Shown: positions 18,628 to 28,982 of the stretch, piece after piece
Numbering within the stretch: the stretch's first letter is position 1
Layout: each line of letters starts with the position of its first letter
Source: Pseudomonadota bacterium
Lineage (GTDB): Bacteria > Pseudomonadota > Alphaproteobacteria > Rhizobiales > Aestuariivirgaceae
Direction: 5' to 3'
NCBI GenBank assembly: GCA_020161855.1
Contig: JAIUNJ010000007.1
Span: forward strand, 87,511 to 151,510
DNA length: 64,000 bases
The notes under the pieces: generated by a model
Database searches by the model: none
What the model saw: only the letters and a program-made list of their open reading frames with translations
What the model was told of the DNA's origin: nothing
Program-made: the position numbers and the translations under genes

Positions 18628-19820
18628 CAGCGCACCGGCTCGTTGGTCATCTCGAGGTGCAGCCCCGTTCCGGTGTAGGGATGTGCCAGCGCCACCTCTT
18701 CGTTCAACTCGATGCCGAGACCGGGTTCGGTTGGCGGAATGACGTAGCCCTCCTCCCAGCGGATCGGCTTCTTGAGCAGTTTGCCATGGAACCCACCCCA
18801 GGTTTCGATGCTCTCCAGGATAAGGAAATTCGGCAGTGTGCAGGAGAACTGGATATTGGCCGCCCCTTCGACCGGGCCGGCATAGAGATGCGGCGCGATC
18901 TGTGCATAGTGAGCCTCGGCCATGGCCGCGATTTTCTTGGCTTCCATGATGCCGCCAACGCGGCCAAGCGCCATCTGCAGGATCGAGGCAGCCCGGCATT
19001 CAAGCACGCGCGCAAATTCATACTTCGTGGTCAGCCGCTCGCCGGTGGCAATGGGGATCGATGTCCCCCTGGCCACAAGCGCCATCTCCTCAGGCTTTTC
19101 AGGCGGTGTCGGCTCCTCAAACCACAAGGGATCATAGGCCTCGATCTTCTTGGCGAAACGGATGGCGCCGGAGGCTGTGAATTGGCCATGGGTACCAAAC
19201 AGGAGATCGGCCTTGCTGCCCACAGCGTCACGGATCAGCTTGCAGAACTTGACGCAGAGATCGATCGATTCCAGGGATGGCTGGCGCGGATCGAAGGCCG
19301 AATAGGGCGCCGCCGGATCGAACTTGACCGCGGTGAAGCCCATCTTCGCATAGTGGGCCGCCCGCTCCGCCGACTGCTCGGGATTCCAGAAAATCTTTGA
19401 GTCCTGTCCCTTCGCGGGGTCCGGGTAGATGTAGGTGTAGGAGCGCAAACGCTCATGCACCTTGCCGCCGATCAGTTCATAGACCGGCTTGCCCAGCGCC
19501 TTGCCGTTGATGTCCCAGAGCGCGATCTCAAGGCCGGACAGCACTCCCATCAGGGTGGGGTCGGGCCGCTGCGAATAGCCCGAGGAATAGACCTTGCGCC
19601 AGAGCTTCTCGACCTCGAAGGGATTGATTCCCTGCACATAGCGCTGGAACACATCCTCGATCATGTGAACCATGGGCTTCGGCCCGAAGGCCGCACCATA
19701 GCACTCGCCGATCCCGGTTATGCCATTGTCGGTCGTCAATTTGACGAAGGTGAAATAGCGTCCGCCCCATTCGCCAGGCGGTGTGCCGACGATGAAAACC
19801 TTGAGATCCTGAATCTTCAT
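18627..19820 (-). CDS. Mandelate racemase/muconate lactonizing enzyme family protein (probable sugar-acid dehydratase or cycloisomerase)
   Basis: A 397-residue enolase-superfamily protein; the ATG at 19820 is supported by GGAGAGCGCT. The N-terminal capping domain spans about 1-125 and the barrel follows. Conserved are VKFD (K166), the metal ligands in WFEEP (about E235) and ATGERL (E261), and H311 in APHLYAG. Two standard positions are changed: the first metal-ligand strand reads FGTHGQ (G209 where Asp is usual, with H211), and the strand that normally gives the Asp partner of the catalytic His reads QMALGRVGG (A284). A GTHGQ-type subgroup exists among proteins annotated as galactonate dehydratase or anhydrogalactonate cycloisomerase, as far as I recall; the exact reaction is unknown. 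Confidence 0.85.
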   Translation of the reverse strand: MKIQDLKVFIVGTPPGEWGGRYFTFVKLTTDNGITGIGECYGAAFGPKPMVHMIEDVFQRYVQGINPFEVEKLWRKVYSSGYSQRPDPTLMGVLSGLEIALWDINGKALGKPVYELIGGKVHERLRSYTYIYPDPAKGQDSKIFWNPEQSAERAAHYAKMGFTAVKFDPAAPYSAFDPRQPSLESIDLCVKFCKLIRDAVGSKADLLFGTHGQFTASGAIRFAKKIEAYDPLWFEEPTPPEKPEEMALVARGTSIPIATGERLTTKYEFARVLECRAASILQMALGRVGGIMEAKKIAAMAEAHYAQIAPHLYAGPVEGAANIQFSCTLPNFLILESIETWGGFHGKLLKKPIRWEEGYVIPPTEPGLGIELNEEVALAHPYTGTGLHLEMTNEPVR

Positions 19821-19951
19821 AGCGCTCTCCCTGCCCCTACATGGCAAAACCGCAGGGCCATTGCCTAGCCCCGCCGTCCTTGGCACCCCTGTAGTTTTTT
19901 TCACCGCCACAATGGTTTGAGCGCAGCGGGCCGCTTCGCTAGACAGAGCGA

Positions 19952-21568
19952 ATGGAATTCGACTTCATCATCGTCGGCGCCGGATCGGCGGGCTGCGTTC
20001 TCGCCAACCGGCTGACCGAGAGCGGAAAATACACGGTTCTCCTTCTGGAGGCCGGCGGCACGGACAAGCGCTTCTTCATCCAGATGCCGCTTGGCTACGG
20101 CAAGACCTTCTACGACCCCAAGGTCAACTGGCTTTACCGGGCCGAGGCGGACTCGGGCCTCAACGGCCAGGAAGACCATTGGCCACGCGGCAGGGTGCTT
20201 GGTGGCTCAAGTTCCATCAATGCCATGGTCTACATCCGCGGCCAGCGCGCCGACTACGAAAGCTGGAAGGACGCCGGCAATCCAGGCTGGGGCTGGGATG
20301 ATGTCCTTCCTGCTTACAAGGCCATGGAAGATTTCGAACATGGCGCCAACGCTTTCCACGGTGCCGGCGGCCCGCTCCACATCACCGACCAGACGGGCAA
20401 GGTCCACCCCCTTACGCTTGATTATATCAAGGCATGCGAGGCGCTCGGCCTTCCCCACAACCCAGACTTCAACGGTGAAAACCAGGAAGGCGCCGGCATC
20501 TATCACGTCACCACGCGGGGTGGTCTGCGGCTCAGTTCTGCCCGCGCCTTCCTTGACCCGGCCAGGCGCCGGCTAAATCTCAAGGTCCAAACGAGCGCAC
20601 TTGTAGAACAGATTGATTTTGAAGGACAAAGAGCTATCGGTGTCACCTGGTCGGGTTTCGATGGCAGGAGCTCTGCCAGGGCCCGGCGGGAGGTCATACT
20701 GGCCGGAGGGGCCGTCAATTCACCGCAACTTCTGGAGCTCTCGGGTATCGGTTCCACCGAACGACTAAGGGCACTTGGGATCTCGGTTCGCCATCACAGT
20801 TCCCAGGTCGGCGAGAACCTAGAGGATCATGTCGGCCTGAACTACACCTACCGCATGAAGGTGCCGACGATGAACGACCGGCTGCGGCCCTGGTGGGGCA
20901 AGCTGCTGGTCGGCATTGAGTACCTGCTTTTCCAGACCGGGCCTTTGAGCCTTTCGATCAATCATGGCGGCGGCTTCTTCAAGACCAACCCCTCCTACGA
21001 GCGGCCTAACATGCAGCTCTACATGCAGGCCTTCTCCACGCTCAAGCCGAAGCCCGGCGAGCGGCCGATTCTCACGCCGGACCCGTTCTCCGGTCTCTCC
21101 ATCGGCCTTTCAAACTGCCGCCCGACCTCGCGAGGGTCGATTCACGTCCGCAGCGCTGATCCGCGCCAGCACCCGCGCATCTGGGCCAATGCCTATGGCA
21201 CGGAACACGACGTCGAGGAGATGCTGGCGGCCGTGAAATTCCTGCGTCGCCTCGCTGAAACCGAGCCGCTCAAGAGTCTGATCGCGGAGGAACTGCGCCC
21301 GGGGCCGCAAGTGCAAACGAATGCCGAATTGATCCACGACTTCAAGCAGCGCAGCGGCACCGTCTATCATCCGTCCTGCACCTGCCGGATGGGCCCCGAT
21401 CCTGCGACCTCCGTGGTCGATCCGCGGCTCCGGGTTCACGGCATTGCCGGTCTCCGGGTCTGCGATGCCTCCGTGTTTCCCAATCTCATCGCGGGAAACA
21501 CCAATGCACCTGCCATGATGGTGGGGTGGAAGGGCGCTGAACTGATCCTTGAGGACGCTTCCGCCTGA
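19952..21568 (+). CDS. GMC-family FAD-dependent alcohol/choline oxidoreductase
   Basis: A 538-residue flavoenzyme. It shows the FAD-binding DFIIVGAGSAGCVLANRL at the N-terminus, the GMC signatures GRVLGGSSSINAMVYIRG (about 90) and GAVNSPQLLELSGIG (about 255), and the C-terminal catalytic His/Asn region with YHPSCTCRMG and ANAPAMMVG-like text (NTNAPAMMVGWKGAE). It is closest in style to choline-dehydrogenase-like and polyethylene-glycol-dehydrogenase-like members; the alcohol substrate is unknown. It is divergent from the enolase-superfamily gene with a 131-bp shared control region, which suggests a common catabolic theme. Confidence 0.92.
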   Translation: MEFDFIIVGAGSAGCVLANRLTESGKYTVLLLEAGGTDKRFFIQMPLGYGKTFYDPKVNWLYRAEADSGLNGQEDHWPRGRVLGGSSSINAMVYIRGQRADYESWKDAGNPGWGWDDVLPAYKAMEDFEHGANAFHGAGGPLHITDQTGKVHPLTLDYIKACEALGLPHNPDFNGENQEGAGIYHVTTRGGLRLSSARAFLDPARRRLNLKVQTSALVEQIDFEGQRAIGVTWSGFDGRSSARARREVILAGGAVNSPQLLELSGIGSTERLRALGISVRHHSSQVGENLEDHVGLNYTYRMKVPTMNDRLRPWWGKLLVGIEYLLFQTGPLSLSINHGGGFFKTNPSYERPNMQLYMQAFSTLKPKPGERPILTPDPFSGLSIGLSNCRPTSRGSIHVRSADPRQHPRIWANAYGTEHDVEEMLAAVKFLRRLAETEPLKSLIAEELRPGPQVQTNAELIHDFKQRSGTVYHPSCTCRMGPDPATSVVDPRLRVHGIAGLRVCDASVFPNLIAGNTNAPAMMVGWKGAELILEDASA

Positions 21569-21632
21569 GGCCGGGGTTCACGGCTTGCTAACCCTTGCCG
21601 GGGCAGATTTGCCCGTCTCGGTTGGGGGGAAC

Positions 21633-23657
21633 ATGGGCCTGCGTACTGTTCGGAAAAAGGGAATCGGCAATCGGGTTGCCCGGCTCATGGCGGTGGCCGT
21701 GATCCTGGCCGTTGTCGTCGTCGCGGGCCTCATCAGCGTCTATGACGCCAATGTCGCCGCCCAGCAGAAGCGGGCGGCGGTCGAGGGCACGGCCTATGTC
21801 TTTGCCTCGGCCGTTGCAGATCACGTTGCCACCCGCGATGCCAGCGCCATTCGCACCGTCCTGCGTTCGCTGGATCGTGTTCCCGGCGTCATCTCGGCCA
21901 CCGTGCATGGCGCCGACGGCAAGGCTATCGCGACACTCGGCCAGAAGGCCCTGCTCACATCGGACGTCATCGTCACGGATCCGAGCTTCTTCGACATGAT
22001 GAGCAAGGGGATCGTCCCTGTCTCAGTCGACATCATCAAGGGCGGGGCCGTGCAGGGCACGCTCGTGCTCACCACTGACATCTCCGATCTCCGGCAGGAC
22101 TTTTTCCAGACCATGATGGCGGTCGTCGCAGCCTCGTTGCTGGCAGCCGCCTTTGCCATGCTTCTCTTGACGCCCCTGCTCCGCAAGATCGTCGATCCCA
22201 TCCAGAAGCTCACCCGCTCCGTTCAGGATCTTCGCGTTTCGCAGAACTACGCTGTCACACTGCCGCGTGCGAGTGACGACGAAACCGGCATTCTTGTGGA
22301 GAACTTCAATGGGCTGCTCCACGACATTCGCGACCGTGATCAGTCGCTCCAGCAACTCGCCTATTTCGACACGCTGACAGGTCTGCCGAACCGCGCCGCC
22401 TTCCAGCGCGACCTGGCCGAGCGCCTGGCTGGCCTCCAACAGGATGGGTCGCAAGTCGCAGCCATTCTACTCGACATCGATGGCTTCCGGGCCCTCAACA
22501 ACGCCTTCGGTCTGGCCGCAGGAGACGCAATCTTGCAGCACGTCGGCAGCATTCTCACCGAACAATCGCCACCGGGCGCCCTCGTTGCCCGCCTTGGTGG
22601 TGATGAATTCGGTATCCTAGTTCCCGATCGCCTCGACGGTGAGGCCGCAATGGCCACGCTCGCGCACATTCACGCCACGTTCTACCAGCCTATCAATGTC
22701 AACGGCATGGAACTGCACCTCACCCTGTCGGCGGGCGCCACGCTGGCTCCTGTTCACGCTCCGACAGTCTCTGACGCGCTCCGCTTCATGGATCTCGCCG
22801 CCAACGCGGCGCGCAAGCAGGGCGCAGGACGCAGTGCCTTCTTCCGTCAGGAAATGGACGAAACGCTGCGCAAGGAAACGGAACTCGCCCAGCGCCTGCG
22901 CAGCGCCATCGACAACAATGAACTCACACTACACTTTCAGCCGCAGCAGCAGCTGTCATCCTGGCAGATCGTCGGGTTCGAGGCTCTGGTCCGCTGGAAT
23001 CACCCAACGCTGGGCACAGTGTCTCCAGCCCTTTTCATCCCGATTGCCGAACGCAGCGGCTTCGTTGCCGCCATCGGTGACTGGGTGCTGCGTGAGGCCT
23101 GTGCGCAGGCCCGGACCTGGCTCGACGAGACAGGCCGGCCCTATGTCGTCGCGGTCAATGTCTCGCCCGCGCAGATTCTCCAGTCAGGATTTGTCCGGCG
23201 TGTCGAGGCCGCACTTGCCGACGCACGTCTGCCCGGCGAACTGCTCTGCCTTGAGTTGACGGAGTCGATCTTCCTCGGCCGCTCCCTTGGTGGCGTCCGC
23301 AGCATCCTTGACGAATTGAGCCAACTGGGCGTGAACCTCGCTCTGGACGATTTCGGCACCGGCTTCTCATCCCTCGCCTATCTCTCCCAGTTGCCCTTCA
23401 ACAAGCTCAAGATCGACCGTTCCTTCGTCACCGCGTCACAAACCTCGGTCAAGCGCACCGAGATCCTGCGTTCTATCGTCCAGATGGCACATTCGCTGGA
23501 AATGACCGTGGTGGCAGAAGGTGCGGAGACACAAGCCGAACTGCAGCTTCTTCATGATCTTGGCGCCGATCAGGTTCAGGGGTTCGTCGTCTCGAAGCCC
23601 GTTCCGGCCCCGCAGGCGCTTGCCCTGGCGGAGCATCTCAACAGCGCCGCAGCATGA
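21633..23657 (+). CDS. Membrane-bound diguanylate cyclase/phosphodiesterase (HAMP-GGDEF-EAL)
   Basis: A 674-residue c-di-GMP enzyme. The ATG at 21633 is preferred because GGGGGGA lies just upstream. Layout: helix 1 at about 18-36, a periplasmic sensor region 37-155, helix 2 at about 158-183, HAMP about 184-236, GGDEF domain about 245-400 (intact GGDEF at 322-326), EAL domain about 415-665 (E450-A-L, NVSPAQ, ELTES, DDFGTGFSSL, KIDRSF, AEGAET). Both active sites look intact, so either activity is possible. There is no RxxD inhibitory site in the usual place. It follows the GMC gene by 64 bases and precedes a tRNA gene on the other strand. Confidence 0.94.
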   Translation: MGLRTVRKKGIGNRVARLMAVAVILAVVVVAGLISVYDANVAAQQKRAAVEGTAYVFASAVADHVATRDASAIRTVLRSLDRVPGVISATVHGADGKAIATLGQKALLTSDVIVTDPSFFDMMSKGIVPVSVDIIKGGAVQGTLVLTTDISDLRQDFFQTMMAVVAASLLAAAFAMLLLTPLLRKIVDPIQKLTRSVQDLRVSQNYAVTLPRASDDETGILVENFNGLLHDIRDRDQSLQQLAYFDTLTGLPNRAAFQRDLAERLAGLQQDGSQVAAILLDIDGFRALNNAFGLAAGDAILQHVGSILTEQSPPGALVARLGGDEFGILVPDRLDGEAAMATLAHIHATFYQPINVNGMELHLTLSAGATLAPVHAPTVSDALRFMDLAANAARKQGAGRSAFFRQEMDETLRKETELAQRLRSAIDNNELTLHFQPQQQLSSWQIVGFEALVRWNHPTLGTVSPALFIPIAERSGFVAAIGDWVLREACAQARTWLDETGRPYVVAVNVSPAQILQSGFVRRVEAALADARLPGELLCLELTESIFLGRSLGGVRSILDELSQLGVNLALDDFGTGFSSLAYLSQLPFNKLKIDRSFVTASQTSVKRTEILRSIVQMAHSLEMTVVAEGAETQAELQLLHDLGADQVQGFVVSKPVPAPQALALAEHLNSAAA

Positions 23658-23676
23658 CGCAGGGCCTAGGATGAGG

Positions 23677-23752
23677 TGGTGGGCCCGCCAGGACTCGAAC
23701 CTGGAACCAGGCGGTTATGAGCCGCCAGCTCTAACCATTGAGCTACAGGCCC
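23677..23752 (-). tRNA. tRNA with CAT anticodon, probably tRNA-Ile2 (lysidine type)
   Basis: A 76-base cloverleaf folds fully: acceptor GGGCCTG/CGGGCCC (one G-T), D-stem GCTC/GAGC with an 8-base loop, anticodon stem GGCGG/CCGCC around CTCATAA, T-arm CCAGG-TTCGAGT-CCTGG, discriminator A and an encoded CCA. The anticodon CAT is at 23717-23719. The 8-base D-loop and the GGGCC acceptor resemble Ile2 (AUA-reading, modified by TilS) rather than elongator Met, which usually has one more D-loop base; elongator Met is not fully excluded. No integrase or attachment repeat is seen beside it. Confidence 0.92.
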
Positions 23753-23825
23753 ACCGTGAGCCCGGCTCGTTGCCGGGCTGTCGGCGTGGCTACAGCAAAA
23801 CTGTGCTCTATGCTATAGGCCCGGC

Positions 23826-25295
23826 ATGAAAGAGCAGAACCAACAGCAGACCCTCACGCCCGAAGCCGCCGTAGAGCGCTTGATCACTATGCATGCGGAC
23901 GCCACAGCGGCCCTGCGGCAGGCTCTGGAAGCCTATTTCAAGGACCGGGTTCCACCAGCCGCCACAGCCCGCGCCCGCTTTTGCTATCCCGAATTGCGCG
24001 TGACTTATGAGGCGCACGGCATCCAGCCCACGATTTCCCGCGCCTATGCCAAGTTTCAGGGGCCGGGCGTTTATGCCACGACGATCACCCATCCCGCGCA
24101 TTTCCGGCGCTATCTGATCGAGCAACTCACCTATCTGGTGAAGGACTACAACGCGACCATCGCGGTCGGGCCATCGAAGCAGGAAATCCCCTATCCTTAC
24201 GTCCTCGACAAGGGTGACGATCTCGGCGCAGGCGGCCTCCTCGCCGCCGAACTGGCACTGCATTTTCCTACGCCTCAGCTCTCGCTGGTGGGAGACGAAA
24301 TCGCCGATGGCATCTGGGTCAATCCACCGGGAGAACCTTTGCCGCTTTCGCTCTTCGATGCCGTACGCGTCGACTATTCGCTGAAGCGCCTGCAGCACTA
24401 CACCGGCAACCACTGGGACAAGACGCAGCCCTGGATCCTGCTCACCAACTATCACCGCTACGTCGATCAGTTCGTGCAGTGGGGCCGCAAGCGCATGCAG
24501 GAAGGCGGCCCCTGGAACGCGCTTCATCTTCCCGGAGGCGGCGTCCTCACCCCGGAAGACTCCGACGAAGCAGCTGAGCACACCATCGGCAACTCCCCGT
24601 GGCACCGCTTCCAGATGCCCGCCTACCACCTCACGCGCAAGGACGGAGAAGGTGGCATCACGCTGGTAAACGTCGGCGTTGGCCCGTCGAATGCCAAGAC
24701 CATGACCGATCATCTGGCGGTGCTGCGCCCGCATTGCTGGCTGATGATCGGCCATTGTGGCGGTCTGCGCCAGTCACAGCGCATCGGCGACTATGTGCTG
24801 GCACACGGCTATCTGCGCGAAGACCGCATACTCGACTCCATCGTGCCGCCCTCAATTCCGATTCCGGCCCTGGCCGAAATCCAGGTCGCTCTGCAGGGTG
24901 CTGCGGCAGCGATCACAGGTGAGTCAGGTGAAGACCTGAAGCAACGCCTGCGCACCGGTACGGTCGTGACCTACGACGACCGCAACTGGGAACTGCGCTG
25001 GTCGCAGGAACGCCGCCCCATCAATCTCTCCCGCGCCATCGCCGTAGATATGGAAAGCGGCACGGTGGCGGCCCAGGGCTATCGACTGCGCGTTCCCTAC
25101 GGCACCCTGCTCTGTGTCTCCGACAAGCCTCTGCATGGTGAGATCAAGCTGCCCGGCGCCGCCAACGCCTTCTACGACCGGGCCGTCGGCGAGCACCTGC
25201 TGATCGGGCTCGAGACGCTCGAACGCCTGCGGCGTGACCGCAAGGGCCTGCATTCGCGCAAGCTCCGCAGCTTCGACGAACCGCCATTCCGCTGA
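23826..25295 (+). CDS. amn: AMP nucleosidase
   Basis: A 489-residue enzyme hydrolysing AMP to adenine and ribose 5-phosphate. The N-terminal domain (about 1-180, with YPELRVTYEAHG and RAYAKFQGPGVYATTITHP) is specific to Amn. The C-terminal phosphorylase-like domain contains NVGVGPSNAKTMTDHLAVLRP, MIGHCGGLRQSQRIGDYVLAHGYLRED and AVDMESGTVAAQGYR, with the catalytic Asp near TLLCVSDKPLHG. Length matches E. coli Amn (484). It starts 73 bases past the tRNA gene and is 80 bases upstream of mtnK. Adenine salvage next to methylthioribose salvage makes metabolic sense. Confidence 0.95.
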   Translation: MKEQNQQQTLTPEAAVERLITMHADATAALRQALEAYFKDRVPPAATARARFCYPELRVTYEAHGIQPTISRAYAKFQGPGVYATTITHPAHFRRYLIEQLTYLVKDYNATIAVGPSKQEIPYPYVLDKGDDLGAGGLLAAELALHFPTPQLSLVGDEIADGIWVNPPGEPLPLSLFDAVRVDYSLKRLQHYTGNHWDKTQPWILLTNYHRYVDQFVQWGRKRMQEGGPWNALHLPGGGVLTPEDSDEAAEHTIGNSPWHRFQMPAYHLTRKDGEGGITLVNVGVGPSNAKTMTDHLAVLRPHCWLMIGHCGGLRQSQRIGDYVLAHGYLREDRILDSIVPPSIPIPALAEIQVALQGAAAAITGESGEDLKQRLRTGTVVTYDDRNWELRWSQERRPINLSRAIAVDMESGTVAAQGYRLRVPYGTLLCVSDKPLHGEIKLPGAANAFYDRAVGEHLLIGLETLERLRRDRKGLHSRKLRSFDEPPFR

Positions 25296-25375
25296 GCCAT
25301 CCCCGGCTTGCGCAGCGGCGCCGTTGGTGCCACATATCGCCCCAAGAAACTGAATGGAAACAGAGAGTTCGCCCC

Positions 25376-26671
25376 ATGGGAGAAGCCGCAAAGGTCCACC
25401 CGGATTACAAGCCCCAGACTGCCGGCAGCCTGAAGGACTATCTGGCACGGCTGCCTGATGTCGCAAGCCGCCTGGGTGGCAAGCCAGATGGCTGGACAGT
25501 CGAGGAAGTGGGCGACGGCAATCTGAACCTCGTCTTCATCGTCAAGGGTCCGTCCGGTGGTATCGCTGTCAAGCAGGCCCTTCCCTATGTGCGCCTTGTC
25601 GGCGAGGCTTGGCCCCTGCCGCTGTCACGTGCGCACTACGAGTACATGACGCTCACGCATCATGGAAAGGCGGCCCCCGGCCTCACGCCCACCATCTACC
25701 ACTATGACGAAGCCATGGCCCTCATCGTCATGGAGCTCCTGCAGCCGCACATCATCATGCGCCGCGGCATGATCGCGGGAACGGTCTATCCGCTTTTTGC
25801 CGGCGTCATATCGACCTATATGGCCAACACGCTCTTCGCGACGAGCGACATGGCCCTCTCTGCCAAGGACAAGAAGGCGCTCATCGGTGATTTTGCCGGC
25901 AACACCGCGCTCTGCAAAATCACCGAAGACCTGATCTTCACCGATCCCTATCGCATTGCCGAGTTGAATCGCTGGACCAAGCCATGGCTCGATGGCCATG
26001 CTGCCGCTTTCCGCAGCGATGGCCCGCTGAAAGTGGCCGTTTCCCGGCTCAAGGTGAAGTTCCTGAGCTCAGCCGAGGCCCTGATCCATGGCGACCTGCA
26101 CACGGGCTCGGTCATGCTCACGGAGCAGGACACTCGCATTATCGATCCCGAATTCGCCTTTGTCGGGCCGATGGGTTTTGACGTCGGTGCGGTGATCGCC
26201 AACCTCGTCATCAACTATCTCTCCCAGGTGGGCCACGAAGAGAAGCCCGGCGCCCGTGATGCTTATCGCGACTGGGTGCTGCGGACGGCCGAAGAAGTCT
26301 GGGTGCAGTTCCGGGCCAAGTTCATCGCGAACTGGGAAAAGGGCGGCATCGGCGATGCCTATCCACGCGACCTGTTCGCCGGCGCAGAAGGCCAGCGTAC
26401 ATTGGCTGCAGAGCGCGAGGCCTACATGGACCGCCTCTGGCAGGATACCGTCGGCTTTGCCTCCGCAAAGATGATCCGCCGCGTGCTCGGCCTCGCCCAC
26501 AACATCGATCTCGAATGGATCAAGGATGAGAGGCTGCGCGCCACCGCTGAAGCCCGCGTCCTGGAGCTTGCCCGCGACATGATGGTGAACACCGGCGACT
26601 ACCGGAAAATCACCGACATCACTGCCGCCGCGCGCAAGGCCAATGCCTCGCAGCCGAAGCTGACGGGCTAG
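25376..26671 (+). CDS. mtnK: S-methyl-5-thioribose kinase
   Basis: A 431-residue kinase with the aminoglycoside-phosphotransferase fold that phosphorylates 5-methylthioribose for methionine salvage. It has the nucleotide-binding [15 protein letters not shown] at about 45, the Lys in [11 protein letters not shown], the catalytic loop [12 protein letters not shown], and the metal-binding [15 protein letters not shown]. The four-base TAG/CTA overlap at 26668-26671 puts it tail to tail with mtnA. Length is that of bacterial MtnK (about 400-430). Confidence 0.95.
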   Translation: MGEAAKVHPDYKPQTAGSLKDYLARLPDVASRLGGKPDGWTVEEVGDGNLNLVFIVKGPSGGIAVKQALPYVRLVGEAWPLPLSRAHYEYMTLTHHGKAAPGLTPTIYHYDEAMALIVMELLQPHIIMRRGMIAGTVYPLFAGVISTYMANTLFATSDMALSAKDKKALIGDFAGNTALCKITEDLIFTDPYRIAELNRWTKPWLDGHAAAFRSDGPLKVAVSRLKVKFLSSAEALIHGDLHTGSVMLTEQDTRIIDPEFAFVGPMGFDVGAVIANLVINYLSQVGHEEKPGARDAYRDWVLRTAEEVWVQFRAKFIANWEKGGIGDAYPRDLFAGAEGQRTLAAEREAYMDRLWQDTVGFASAKMIRRVLGLAHNIDLEWIKDERLRATAEARVLELARDMMVNTGDYRKITDITAAARKANASQPKLTG

Positions 26672-27768
26672 CTGCCCGAGCGTTCCGGGAACAGCTTGGC
26701 GATACTCGCCTCGTTGGCAGCGGCAACGCCCTTCTCAGTGATGAGGCCGGTCACGAGGCGCGCAGGCGTCACGTCGAAGCCGTAGTTGGCAACGGGAGAG
26801 CCGGAGGCCACGATCTCGACCGTTGCGATGGCGCCCGAGGCCAGCCGGCCGGTCATGTGGGTCACTTCCTCCGGCGAGCGCTGCTCGATCGGGATATCCC
26901 GCACCCCGTCTTCCAGTTTGAAATCGATGGTGGGTGACGGCAGCGCAACATAGAACGGCACGCCATTGTCCTTGGCGGCAAGCGCCTTGAGATAGGTGCC
27001 GATCTTGTTGGCAACATCGCCTGTGCGGGTCGTCCGGTCAGTGCCGACAATCACCATGTCCACCATGCCATGCTGCATGACATGGCCTCCGGTGTTGTCC
27101 GGGATCACTGTGTGCGGCACGCCATGATGGCCAAGTTCGAAGGCCGTGAGCGAGGCGCCCTGGTTTCGGGGCCGGGTCTCGTCCACCCAGACATGGATCT
27201 TCATGCCCTTGTCATGCGCCATGTAGATCGGCGCCGTTGCCGTCCCCCAATCCACGGTCGCCAGCCACCCGGCATTGCAGTGAGTCAGGATGTTGATTGT
27301 GCTGCCGGCTGGCTTTTTGGCGGCAATGGCCTCGATGATGGCAAGGCCGTTGCGGCCGATCGCGGCGTTGATCTCGACGTCCTCGTCACAGATTTCCGCG
27401 GCGCGCTTGTAGGCGGCGGCCCGGCGCTCACCCGGCGCGAGCGGCGCAAGAAAGCCACGCATCTCGTCCAGCGCCCAGCGCAGGTTGACGGCGGTGGGCC
27501 TCGTGCGCATCAGCCGCTCGTAAGCGGTAGCCAGCCCCTTGTCGCTTGTGTCGCCAGCCATGCCCAGCGCCATGCCATAGGCAGCCGTGGCGCCGATCAG
27601 CGGTGCGCCACGCACTGTCATGTCCTCAATGCAGACGGCCACATCCTCGAGGCTCTTGAGAGGCTTCACCACAAGTTCAAACGGCAACCGGGTCTGGTCG
27701 ATCACCTCGACCGTCGTTCCATCCTTTCCGAGCCAGATGGTGCGATAGGGTTTGCCGTCAATCTTCAT
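26668..27768 (-). CDS. mtnA: S-methyl-5-thioribose-1-phosphate isomerase
   Basis: A 366-residue aldose-ketose isomerase of the eIF-2B-alpha-like family acting after MtnK. Typical text is [17 protein letters not shown] near residue 55, [18 protein letters not shown] with the catalytic Cys near 160, and [20 protein letters not shown] with the catalytic Asp near 240. The start ATG at 27768 overlaps the stop of the MFS gene by four bases (ATGA), so it is translated as part of a nusB-MFS-mtnA unit. The later salvage genes (mtnB, C/D or alternatives) are not in the window. Confidence 0.96.
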   Translation of the reverse strand: MKIDGKPYRTIWLGKDGTTVEVIDQTRLPFELVVKPLKSLEDVAVCIEDMTVRGAPLIGATAAYGMALGMAGDTSDKGLATAYERLMRTRPTAVNLRWALDEMRGFLAPLAPGERRAAAYKRAAEICDEDVEINAAIGRNGLAIIEAIAAKKPAGSTINILTHCNAGWLATVDWGTATAPIYMAHDKGMKIHVWVDETRPRNQGASLTAFELGHHGVPHTVIPDNTGGHVMQHGMVDMVIVGTDRTTRTGDVANKIGTYLKALAAKDNGVPFYVALPSPTIDFKLEDGVRDIPIEQRSPEEVTHMTGRLASGAIATVEIVASGSPVANYGFDVTPARLVTGLITEKGVAAANEASIAKLFPERSGS

Positions 27769-28982
27769 GCGAGGTTACTCCGGGTTCGTGTCAGGGCGAG
27801 CCAACCGATCAGGGCGAGAGCAATCGCCGCTGGCGGAAACAGTGCAAAAGGTACGGCATGCCAGCCGAGGTCGGCAAGGATGAGGCCCGACGACGACGAC
27901 GCAATCGCCATGAGGATGGAGATGCCAAGATCGTTGGCCGCCTGCACCTTGCCGCGCTCGGACGGCCTGTAGCAGTCGGTCAGCATGGTTGTGCCGCCGA
28001 TAAAGCCGAAATTCCAGCCAAGGCCGAGCACAATCAGGGCGATGGCGAAGTGTCCGAACGTGATGCCGGCAAGGCCTACGCCCGCCGCCAGCATCAGCAG
28101 GATCATGCCCGCCGCGGTGACGCGCTCCGGTCCGAAACGCTGGATCAGTTGCCCCGTGAAGAAACTCGGAACGAACATCGCCAGCACATGCCACTGGATC
28201 ACCCAGCTGGCGTCAGCCTGGGTGAATCCGCACCCGATCATGGCAACCGGTGCTGCGGTCATCATCAGGTTCATCAACGCATAAGCGATCATGGCGGAAG
28301 CCATCGCCACGATCAGCTTGCGCTGCTGCAGAAGCTCGCCCCAGCTGCGCTGCGGCCCTTCAATCTGGGCAGCGGTCGGCTTGGCAATCCTCAGCTGTGA
28401 AACGACCACAAGGTTCGCCAGCGCCAGCAGTGCTGCAGCGGCGTAGGAACCAGCAAACATGTAGGGCGCAAAGAGATCGCTGCTCTTGCTTGAAATCAGT
28501 GTTCCGGCCACCGCAGCGACCACACCGCCGGTCAGTACCCATGAGATGGCGATCGACTTGCTGCGTTCGTCCGCAGCTTCGGCGGCGGCAAAGCGGTAGA
28601 ACCCGCTTGTCGCTTGGAAAACACCCTGCATCGCGGTGGCAAAGCAGAAGACGGAAAAATTCGCATTGACGATCGCCCAGACAGCCAGCAGCGCGCCCAG
28701 GATGCTCACCAGCGCACCGGCCAGAAACACCGGCTTCCGCCCGATCCGTTGCATGATCAGCGACGCGGGAACTGTCGTCACCATGGCGCCCAGCACGAAA
28801 GTCGTCACCGGCAAGGTGGCATAACCCGGGCTTGGTGCAATCTGCAGGCCCACGAGGCCAGCTGTCGCGAACACCGTGATGATGCAGCACGAATACAGCG
28901 CCTGCGCGATCGCAAGCAGCAGGATCGTCTTGCGTGCGCTGGGAACAGCCGTCGTCAAACGCTGAATTCCTCGGGCCTGCAC
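27765..28982 (-). CDS. MFS transporter coupled to mtnA
   Basis: A 405-residue major facilitator protein with 12 predicted helices. The loop 2-3 signature is present as [17 protein letters not shown], and the second-half equivalent is [17 protein letters not shown]. The start is GTG at 28982 and overlaps the end of nusB by 28 bases; the stop overlaps mtnA by four. The substrate is unknown. Tight coupling to mtnA and closeness to mtnK and amn suggest a nucleoside, methylthioribose or sulfur compound, but this is inference from position only. Confidence 0.88.
   Translation of the reverse strand: MQARGIQRLTTAVPSARKTILLLAIAQALYSCCIITVFATAGLVGLQIAPSPGYATLPVTTFVLGAMVTTVPASLIMQRIGRKPVFLAGALVSILGALLAVWAIVNANFSVFCFATAMQGVFQATSGFYRFAAAEAADERSKSIAISWVLTGGVVAAVAGTLISSKSSDLFAPYMFAGSYAAAALLALANLVVVSQLRIAKPTAAQIEGPQRSWGELLQQRKLIVAMASAMIAYALMNLMMTAAPVAMIGCGFTQADASWVIQWHVLAMFVPSFFTGQLIQRFGPERVTAAGMILLMLAAGVGLAGITFGHFAIALIVLGLGWNFGFIGGTTMLTDCYRPSERGKVQAANDLGISILMAIASSSSGLILADLGWHAVPFALFPPAAIALALIGWLALTRTRSNLA

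Noticed and set aside
18628-18999. In-frame N-terminal extension of the dehydrogenase at 17728-18627
   Set aside because: The extra residues are Arg/His/Gly-rich antisense-like text inside the enolase-superfamily gene; the Rossmann fold starts exactly at the ATG at 18627.
23677-23752. tRNA gene as an integration site for a mobile element
   Set aside because: No integrase, no duplicated tRNA 3' end and only core genes on both sides.
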